Source of the DNA: Sulfurovum sp.
Lineage (GTDB): Bacteria; Campylobacterota; Campylobacteria; Campylobacterales; Sulfurovaceae
Direction of reading: 5' to 3'
Assembly: GCA_021159425.1 (NCBI GenBank)
Contig: JAGGRU010000024.1
Location: 1-10,882 of the forward strand
DNA: 10,882 nt
Below the pieces are notes generated by a model that saw only the letters and a program-made list of their open reading frames with translations, made no database searches and had not been told where the DNA came from. The position numbers and the translations under genes are program-made. Below, one piece after another: positions 6,408 to 10,882 of the stretch (its first letter is position 1; each line of letters opens with the position of its first letter).

Positions 6408-6435
6408 GATTACTACTTTCTTATTGAATTACCGT

Positions 6436-6441
6436 AGTATA
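6436..6441 (-). promoter_or_regulatory. Candidate -10 box for radA
   Basis: TATACT on the minus strand (one mismatch to consensus) would start transcription near 6430, about 23 bases before the radA ATG. No clear -35 is seen. The short leader resembles those inferred for argD and the lipoprotein gene. Confidence 0.4.
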
Positions 6442-6469
6442 AAATAATTTTTGAGTTTACTTTAAAAAT

Positions 6470-6484
6470 ATGTCAAATTGACAT
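6470..6484. promoter_or_regulatory. 15-bp palindrome between radA and plsC
   Basis: ATGTCAA, a central A, then TTGACAT: the arms are a perfect 7-base inverted repeat. Its centre at 6477 lies roughly 45-48 bases upstream of both predicted start sites. It reads like a dimeric regulator site. It also contains TTGACA on both strands, but these are 26 and 29 bases from the respective -10 boxes, too far to serve as -35 elements. Confidence 0.4.
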
Positions 6485-6509
6485 GTTTTTACTTTTTAAT
6501 TGTTTTAGT

Positions 6510-6515
6510 TATAAT
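6510..6515 (+). promoter_or_regulatory. -10 box for plsC
   Basis: A perfect TATAAT with a weak TTTTAC at the -35 position (6487-6492, 17-base spacer) would give a start near 6522 and a leader of about 20 bases. AAGGA at 6531-6535 then serves the TTG start at 6542. Confidence 0.5.
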
Positions 6516-6541
6516 TCTGATTACTTTTTTAAGGATACATA

Positions 6542-7237
6542 TTGAATTTTAATCAGATCAAACAAGCAGTGTATGCACTTTATTTAACGAATAGTTTTGG
6601 ACTTAAATTAAAACGGACACAAGATCCAATGGAAAAGAAAAAGTTACGACTTGAGTATTCTTTAGCACAGTTAAATGTATTGAATATAGATATAAAAGTT
6701 GAAAATTCAGAGAAACTTCCTAAAAATGGACAATATTTGCTTGTTTCCAATCATAGAACGATCATTGACCCGCCTATTATTGAAATAGCACTTAAAGATA
6801 CAGAAATATTTGGTTTATGGATTTCAAAAAAAGAGCTTTATAATTCATCCTTTTTTGGGCTCTTTGTTCGTAATGCAGGTTCTGTCCTGCTTGATAGAGA
6901 AAAAGATCAAATGAGCAGTTTTTTTGCAGATATAAAAAAAGGTGTTAAAGCGGGTAGCTCAATATTTATTTTCCCGGAAGGTACGCGAAACAAAACAGAT
7001 GAACCACTTACTCCTTTTAAAGAGGGTTCCCGTATTATTGCCTTGAAAAACAGATTGCCGATGTTGCCTATTTATATTAAAGGGAATGCTGCGAAAGTTT
7101 TAAAAGATGCACTGAACGACAGTAGTGGAAAGAGAGAGATCACTATAGTGGTAGGTGACCTCATAGATTATAAAGAGAAAGCTGACCTTGAAACAGTGTA
7201 TCGTGAAAGGTTCTCTTTAAATAAAGATTTCATCTAA
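6542..7237 (+). CDS. plsC: 1-acyl-sn-glycerol-3-phosphate acyltransferase (PlsC-like)
   Basis: This membrane-associated acyltransferase is predicted to add the second acyl chain to lysophosphatidic acid, producing phosphatidic acid for membrane phospholipids. The 231-residue protein has the family's catalytic NHRTIID (70-76, His71 and Asp76 of HX4D), LLDRE (116-120), and FPEGTR (144-149), which binds the glycerol phosphate, followed by the late motif LPMLPIYIKG (172-181). Length is normal. No ATG precedes the conserved region until residue 30, and AAGGA lies 6 bases before the TTG at 6542, so a TTG start is well supported. The 3' end overlaps the facing ftsY gene by 21 bp. Other members of this superfamily acylate different lysolipids, so the exact acceptor is inferred. 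Confidence 0.87.
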   Translation: MNFNQIKQAVYALYLTNSFGLKLKRTQDPMEKKKLRLEYSLAQLNVLNIDIKVENSEKLPKNGQYLLVSNHRTIIDPPIIEIALKDTEIFGLWISKKELYNSSFFGLFVRNAGSVLLDREKDQMSSFFADIKKGVKAGSSIFIFPEGTRNKTDEPLTPFKEGSRIIALKNRLPMLPIYIKGNAAKVLKDALNDSSGKREITIVVGDLIDYKEKADLETVYRERFSLNKDFI

Positions 7238-8083
7238 AATAGTATTGATATATTCATTGGCTTTAAAGCGAATAAGGTCTTTGGGCTGCTCCCCTGTGCC
7301 GATGTAAAAAATAGGCATTTGAAGTTCATCTGCTATGCTCAGTACTGAACCGCCTTTGGCTGTTCCGTCAAGCTTGGTAATAATGATACCATCGATCCCG
7401 ATCATTTCATTGAATGCTTTTGCCTGGTTGATAGATGAAGACCCCTGTGTCCCGTCTAAAATAAGCATTTTTCTGTGAGGTGAACCACTGTGAGCCTTGT
7501 CTGCAACACGTATCATTTTTTTGAGTTCTTCACTCAGGTTGGTTTGTGTATGTAGTCTTCCTGCAGTGTCTATGATGACGTTGTCCAAGCCTTTTGCTTT
7601 GGCAGACTCAATGGTGTCATACACAACTGCAGATGGATCATGACCTTGTCTTGTAGCAACAATAGGTATATTAAGTTTATCTGCCCATTTTGTAAGCTGC
7701 TCTATGGCTGCTGCACGAAAAGTATCTCCGGCACCAAGGATGACCTGTTTGCCTTCCTGTTGGTATTTGTATGCCAGTTTGGAAATCGTTGTTGTTTTCC
7801 CCGCACCGTTCACACCGATGATCATTTCAACAAAAGGTTTTGTGTCACTCTCTTTCCAGTCAGCTTTATATTGAAAGACTGAAATGAGGGAGTTAAAGGC
7901 CTGGATACGGCTAATTTTTTCAGGAAGAGTATCAAGAAGCCTTTCTACCAGTTCGTAATTGACATCTGCCTCAAGTAAAATATCTTCAAACTCATCCCTG
8001 GAGAGTTCTTTTCTTTTTGTCGGAGCAACCTCTTTTATCGCATCATTGGTTTTACCCAAAACTTTTTTAAATAGATTAAACAT
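7217..8083 (-). CDS. ftsY: Signal recognition particle receptor FtsY
   Basis: FtsY is the SRP GTPase at the membrane that receives ribosome-nascent chain complexes bound to Ffh/SRP and passes them to the Sec translocon. At 288 residues it consists of a short basic N-terminus (MFNLFKKVLGK, likely membrane-contacting), the N helical domain and the G domain. It lacks the long acidic A domain found in E. coli. GTPase motifs are complete: GVNGAGKTTT (90-99), DTFRAAA (120-126), DTAGR (172-176), TKLDGTAKGG (236-245) and GTGE (262-265). AAGGA lies 7 bases before the ATG, inside the end of the upstream tlpA-like gene, whose stop is 3 bp away. Expression is therefore probably coupled to it. The C-terminal codons overlap plsC antisense. 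Confidence 0.97.
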   Translation of the reverse strand: MFNLFKKVLGKTNDAIKEVAPTKRKELSRDEFEDILLEADVNYELVERLLDTLPEKISRIQAFNSLISVFQYKADWKESDTKPFVEMIIGVNGAGKTTTISKLAYKYQQEGKQVILGAGDTFRAAAIEQLTKWADKLNIPIVATRQGHDPSAVVYDTIESAKAKGLDNVIIDTAGRLHTQTNLSEELKKMIRVADKAHSGSPHRKMLILDGTQGSSSINQAKAFNEMIGIDGIIITKLDGTAKGGSVLSIADELQMPIFYIGTGEQPKDLIRFKANEYINTILDEIFI

Positions 8084-8086
8084 AAC

Positions 8087-8716
8087 TTATTCCTTGTTTT
8101 CCATAGCTTTTGTGATATCGTATTCTATCATCTCTATTGGCACGCCACCTTCATAATGTGCATAGTACTTACCATTTTTATACAGTATGGTGAGTGGCAA
8201 TTGGAAGTTTTCCTTAATGCTTAGACCTTTCAAGAGTTCTACTGCAAAAGTGTCATTTTGTTTAGCGTTTGAGATAAAGTAGTCTATGTGATATTTCGCA
8301 GAAAATGCTTCTAGTTCATGGTACTCTTTGTTTGCATCATTGACTAAAATACCTGCCACAAAAAGTTTGTCTTTATATTTTTTTTCCAGGTCAGCGATAT
8401 AAGGCACCTGACCGGTACAGGGAGGACACCATGTAGCAAAAAAGTTTAACAATACAAAGTCTTGTGATATATCTTCTATCAGTATATTCTTTTTGTCAAA
8501 ATAGATAGTGTAATTTTTATTGTCTATATCATTTAATTTAAACTTTTTTGCATCTTTATTTGTTTTTAAAGTTGATCTGTTTATATCTACTATGGCACAA
8601 GTATTATTTATAGTATCAGTAGTATTATTCTCTGAAGGCAGATCACATTTCTTATCTTCACACCCCGTAAAACATATTAAAACAGTAATAAAAAGCAGAG
8701 CAGTTATTTTTTTCAC
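8087..8716 (-). CDS. TlpA-like thioredoxin-fold lipoprotein
   Basis: A predicted periplasmic, lipid-anchored thiol-disulfide oxidoreductase of the TlpA/ResA group, likely reducing partner disulfides, for instance during cytochrome c maturation. From the GTG at 8716 it is 209 residues: a signal peptide with KK and a hydrophobic core, lipobox FTGC with Cys19, and a variable linker of about 60 residues. The thioredoxin domain has FFATWCPPC (active-site Cys97 and Cys100) and the cis-proline in LPLT (Pro174). AAGGA lies 5 bases before the GTG, so I reject a longer in-frame version from 8842 whose first 42 residues do not look like a signal peptide. Extra cysteines at 15, 24 and 40 lie in the signal and linker. 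It is followed by ftsY after 3 bp and diverges from the cyclo-ligase gene. Confidence 0.88.
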   Translation of the reverse strand: MKKITALLFITVLICFTGCEDKKCDLPSENNTTDTINNTCAIVDINRSTLKTNKDAKKFKLNDIDNKNYTIYFDKKNILIEDISQDFVLLNFFATWCPPCTGQVPYIADLEKKYKDKLFVAGILVNDANKEYHELEAFSAKYHIDYFISNAKQNDTFAVELLKGLSIKENFQLPLTILYKNGKYYAHYEGGVPIEMIEYDITKAMENKE

Positions 8717-8738
8717 ATGATTCCTTAATGGCTTACGA

Positions 8739-8744
8739 TATAAT
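8739..8744 (+). promoter_or_regulatory. Candidate -10 box for the cyclo-ligase/rny operon
   Basis: A perfect TATAAT on the plus strand, with no clear -35, predicts a start near 8751 and a leader of about 65 bases before the ATG at 8816. A weaker TATACC at 8773-8778 is an alternative. Confidence 0.35.
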
Positions 8745-8770
8745 TCTATATACATAGTTTGAGTTCTTAG

Positions 8771-8776
8771 ATTATA
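8771..8776 (-). promoter_or_regulatory. Extended -10 promoter for tlpA-ftsY
   Basis: On the minus strand the sequence reads TGG followed by TATAAT, matching an extended -10 (TGN-TATAAT), which can work without a -35. The predicted start near 8764 gives a leader of about 48 bases to the GTG at 8716. It lies to the right of the plus-strand -10 at 8739, so the two divergent transcripts would overlap at their 5' ends. Confidence 0.45.
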
Positions 8777-8815
8777 CCAAAAGAGCACTAAATGGAAGTT
8801 ATTAGAGGATTCTAT

Positions 8816-9376
8816 ATGCAAAAAGAGATGAATAAAAATCAATTTAGGGAATATTGTCTGAAACGTTTAAAAAAAGTGAGTGTTGTCGGCAGATATAAAA
8901 AAGACAAGCTTGTTTTGGAACGTTTGTATAGATTGATAGTTCAGAGTAATGCACACAGGATCATGCTTTATTTGCCTCTGAAGACAGAAGTGGATCTGTA
9001 TCCGCTTATTAAACAGTTAAGACGGGAAAAGAGGGAACTCTATGTTCCTTTTATGGAAGGTAAAAGTTTTAGGGTGGTAAAATATAGATACCCGCTGAAA
9101 AAGAAGCGTTTTGGCATTAAAGAGCCAAAAGATTCGAAACAGTATAGAATTAAAAGATTAGATATAGCTATTGTACCCATAGTGGGCATGGATGTTACAC
9201 AGAGACGTGTAGGATTCGGAAAAGGAATGTACGATAGATTTTTTGAAAAAGAGATTAAAAATATAAATAAAATAGTGTTTGTGGCACGCGAACTGTGTTA
9301 TAGCAAAGAAATTATTACAAACCATTATGACATAAAGGCAGATATCGTAGTCACACCACAAAGTATTCATTTTTAA
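8816..9376 (+). CDS. 5-formyltetrahydrofolate cyclo-ligase family protein
   Basis: This cytoplasmic enzyme converts 5-formyltetrahydrofolate to 5,10-methenyltetrahydrofolate using ATP, recovering a storage or inhibitory folate for one-carbon metabolism. The 186-residue sequence shows the family order: TEVDLYPLI (57-65), FGIKEP (99-104), DIAIVPIVGMD (116-126) and the signature GFGKGMYDRF (133-142), which binds ATP phosphate. The usual Gly-Tyr in the signature is Gly-Met here, a mild variation. The protein is rich in Lys and Arg. The ATG at 8816 is preferred because AGAGGA ends 6 bases upstream; ATGs at 8792 and 8828 are in frame but worse placed. rny begins about 20 bp after its stop, so the two are probably cotranscribed. 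This pairing is, as I recall, conserved in Campylobacter. Confidence 0.88.
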   Translation: MQKEMNKNQFREYCLKRLKKVSVVGRYKKDKLVLERLYRLIVQSNAHRIMLYLPLKTEVDLYPLIKQLRREKRELYVPFMEGKSFRVVKYRYPLKKKRFGIKEPKDSKQYRIKRLDIAIVPIVGMDVTQRRVGFGKGMYDRFFEKEIKNINKIVFVARELCYSKEIITNHYDIKADIVVTPQSIHF

Positions 9377-9378
9377 AC

Positions 9379-9393
9379 TCCTTAAATTAAGGA
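9379..9393 (+). promoter_or_regulatory. Palindrome containing the rny ribosome-binding site
   Basis: TCCTTAA, a central A, then TTAAGGA form a perfect inverted repeat. In RNA, TCCTT could pair with the AAGGA ribosome site around a 5-base loop and partly hide it. A ribosome finishing the cyclo-ligase gene three bases upstream would open it, which would couple translation of the two genes. The stem is only 5 bp, so the effect may be small. Confidence 0.35.
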
Positions 9394-9399
9394 TAAATG

Positions 9400-10882
9400 A
9401 TGTTGGGAATTATAGGAGTCTCCGGAGTAGTCGGAGCAGTCGTAGGTTCAGGAATTTGTTACCTATGGATCAAAAACAGTAGACAAAAGGAGTTTTTACA
9501 TTTAGAGTTAGAGGCCAAAGCGAAAGCAAAAGCTATTTCATCTGAGGCAGAATTTTTGCTTCAAGAAGCAAATGTGAAGATCAAAACAAAAGAACTGGAT
9601 CAGGAAAAAGAGTATCAGGCAAGACTGTCTAAAGTCGAAGACCGTAATCGTGCTTTAATTTTACAGATCAAAGAGGTAGAAAAAGATGAGAAAAGAGTTA
9701 CGCATTTAGAAAACAGACTTTTAGCTCAAGAGACAAACCTGAAAAAGCTGGAAGTTCAAAAACAGGAAGCAATAGATAAAACGCTCCATAAAATGCAAAA
9801 TGTAGCTTCCTTTACCCAAGAAGAAGCAAAAACATACATTCTGAAAAAAGTTGAAGAGCAGAGTCGTTCTGAAGTGGCAGGTATTGTACGCAAGTATGAG
9901 CAGTTAGCCAAAGAAGAGGGTGAAAAGAAAGCAAATTATATCTTAGCACAGGCGACTACACGTTATGCAGGCGAGTTTGCAGGTGAGAGACTGATCAATC
10001 TTATTCACCTTCCCAGTGATGAGCATAAAGGTCGTATTATCGGTAAAGAGGGTAGAAATATTAAAACCCTTGAAATGCTTTTGGGTGTAGATATTGTTGT
10101 AGATGAAACACCGGGTGTGATACTTGTGAGTTCTTTTAACCTTTACAGAAGAGCCATTGCAACCAGGGTGATAGAGATACTTGTTGAAGACGGACGTATT
10201 CACCCTGGACGTATAGAAGAGGTACATGATAAAGTACAAGCTGAGTTCGAGCAAAAGACTTATGAAGAGGGTGAGAATATTGTCATTGATCTGGGGCTTT
10301 TTCCTATGCATGAAGAGCTGGTACGGCTTCTTGGACGCATGAAATACAGAGCCAGCTACGGGCAAAATGCTTTAGCCCATACTCTGGAAGTTGCAAGACT
10401 TGCAAAAGTGATGGCAGCAGAAATGGGTGGAGATGAGAAACTTGCCCTTCGTGCAGGACTCCTTCATGATATAGGAAAAGCACTGACACAGGATATGGGT
10501 GGTTCACATGTAGATATAGGAGCAGACCTTTGCCGTAGATATAACGAACATCCTACGGTGATCAATGCTATTTATGCCCATCATGGACATGAAGAACCGG
10601 ATTCTGTGGAGTCTGCAGCTGTTTGTGCTGCAGACTCTCTCTCGGCTGCCAGACCGGGTGCAAGACGAGAAGTTTTGGAAAGTTTTACGAAACGGGTTAA
10701 AGAGATAGAAGATATAGCAACTTCAAAAAACAATGTACTGCAGGCCTATGCTATCAATGCAGGACGTGAAATACGTGTTTTTGCCAATGCTCAAAAGATG
10801 AGTGATAATGAAGCAGTACTTTTAAGTAAAGAGATCGCAAAAGAGATAGAGGAAAAAGTTCAGTATCCCGGTGAGATAAAAG
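9400..10882 (+). CDS. rny: Ribonuclease Y, 3' end cut by the window edge
   Basis: RNase Y is a membrane-anchored endoribonuclease that starts decay and processing of many mRNAs. The frame is open to the right edge (494 residues visible); with a family length near 520, only about the last 25 are missing. An N-terminal membrane segment (GVSGVVGAVVGSGICYLWI, about 5-23) is followed by a long charged coiled coil (about 25-180). Next is a KH RNA-binding domain with IIGKEGRN (about 213-220), then an HD metal-dependent phosphodiesterase domain with GQNALAH (His327), LLHDIGK (His356-Asp357), HHGHEEP (394-400) and AADSLSAARPG with Asp412. Two adjacent ATGs exist (9397 and 9400); the second has the better 6-base spacing from AAGGA. 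The coiled-coil region shows no internal stops or frameshift. It probably shares a transcript with the cyclo-ligase gene. Confidence 0.96.
   Translation, partial: MLGIIGVSGVVGAVVGSGICYLWIKNSRQKEFLHLELEAKAKAKAISSEAEFLLQEANVKIKTKELDQEKEYQARLSKVEDRNRALILQIKEVEKDEKRVTHLENRLLAQETNLKKLEVQKQEAIDKTLHKMQNVASFTQEEAKTYILKKVEEQSRSEVAGIVRKYEQLAKEEGEKKANYILAQATTRYAGEFAGERLINLIHLPSDEHKGRIIGKEGRNIKTLEMLLGVDIVVDETPGVILVSSFNLYRRAIATRVIEILVEDGRIHPGRIEEVHDKVQAEFEQKTYEEGENIVIDLGLFPMHEELVRLLGRMKYRASYGQNALAHTLEVARLAKVMAAEMGGDEKLALRAGLLHDIGKALTQDMGGSHVDIGADLCRRYNEHPTVINAIYAHHGHEEPDSVESAAVCAADSLSAARPGARREVLESFTKRVKEIEDIATSKNNVLQAYAINAGREIRVFANAQKMSDNEAVLLSKEIAKEIEEKVQYPGEIK

Noticed and set aside
6471..6483. TTGACA in the radA-plsC palindrome as a -35 box
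   Set aside because: On both strands it is 26-29 bases from the only good -10 box, outside the usable 16-18 base spacing.
7214..7227. Inverted repeat TCTTTA-AA-TAAAGA at the plsC/ftsY junction as a terminator
   Set aside because: The stem is six A-T rich pairs with a 2-base loop and no T-tract; it is too weak to support termination.
8717..8842. Longer tlpA-like protein starting at 8842
   Set aside because: It would run through the likely promoters and overlap the cyclo-ligase start; the GTG at 8716 has AAGGA in place and starts a normal lipoprotein signal peptide.
9943..10365. Minus-strand open frame of 140 residues
   Set aside because: It lies wholly antisense to the KH-HD region of rny, whose motifs are unambiguous.
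1..10882. tRNA, rRNA, CRISPR array, insertion sequence, prophage or defence island
   Set aside because: No cloverleaf or rRNA signature, no regularly spaced repeats, no transposase or terminal repeats, and no defence genes beyond the single toxin-antitoxin pair were seen on reading both strands.

Overview
The window is an AT-rich bacterial chromosome segment, most likely from a Campylobacterota (Epsilonproteobacteria) member, with a Sulfurovum/Sulfurimonas-like lineage as best guess. The evidence is the style of the RadA, FtsY (short, no long acidic N-terminal domain), TolC-like and MidA-like proteins, strong AAGGA-type ribosome sites, and promoters with a good TATAAT box but usually no clear -35. 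The order ftsY-tlpA facing a 5-formyl-THF cyclo-ligase-rny pair, with radA nearby, matches the arrangement I recall from Campylobacter jejuni (from memory, not searched).

Left part (1-770): a possible gene start running off the left edge, then a compact toxin-antitoxin module. A Phd/YefM-like antitoxin overlaps a MazF/PemK-like endoribonuclease toxin. Upstream are a consensus-like promoter and two inverted repeats built on the same ATTATC/GATAAT word, which look like autoregulatory operators. All eight arginines of the pair use AGA, unlike argD next door (nine of ten CGT/CGC), so the module looks acquired.

Middle left (830-4206): an overlapping plus-strand run of argD (acetylornithine aminotransferase, arginine biosynthesis), a TolC-family outer membrane efflux protein and a MidA/NDUFAF7-type methyltransferase. 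Each gene starts inside the end of the previous one and in a different frame, suggesting one transcript with coupled translation. It meets a minus-strand group head-on with a single base between stop codons.

Middle (4208-6407, minus): radA (recombination/branch migration ATPase), acpS (holo-ACP synthase) and then a small Lys/Pro-rich lipoprotein that may have its own promoter. radA diverges from plsC (acyltransferase of phospholipid synthesis), and a 15-bp palindrome lies midway between their promoters. plsC and ftsY converge, and their coding ends overlap by 21 bp.

Right part (7217-10882): tlpA-like lipoprotein thioredoxin followed 3 bp later by ftsY (SRP receptor GTPase) on the minus strand. 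A divergent plus-strand pair holds the 5-formyltetrahydrofolate cyclo-ligase and rny (ribonuclease Y). rny is open to the right edge and lacks only its last residues.

Overall this is mainly housekeeping chromosome. I see no tRNA, rRNA, CRISPR array, insertion sequence or prophage, and no gene-free stretch over 300 bases. No undescribed multi-gene system is evident. The most interesting points are the mixed-family toxin-antitoxin pair with its operator array, the lipoprotein with a two-cysteine C-terminal module, and the symmetric palindrome between radA and plsC.
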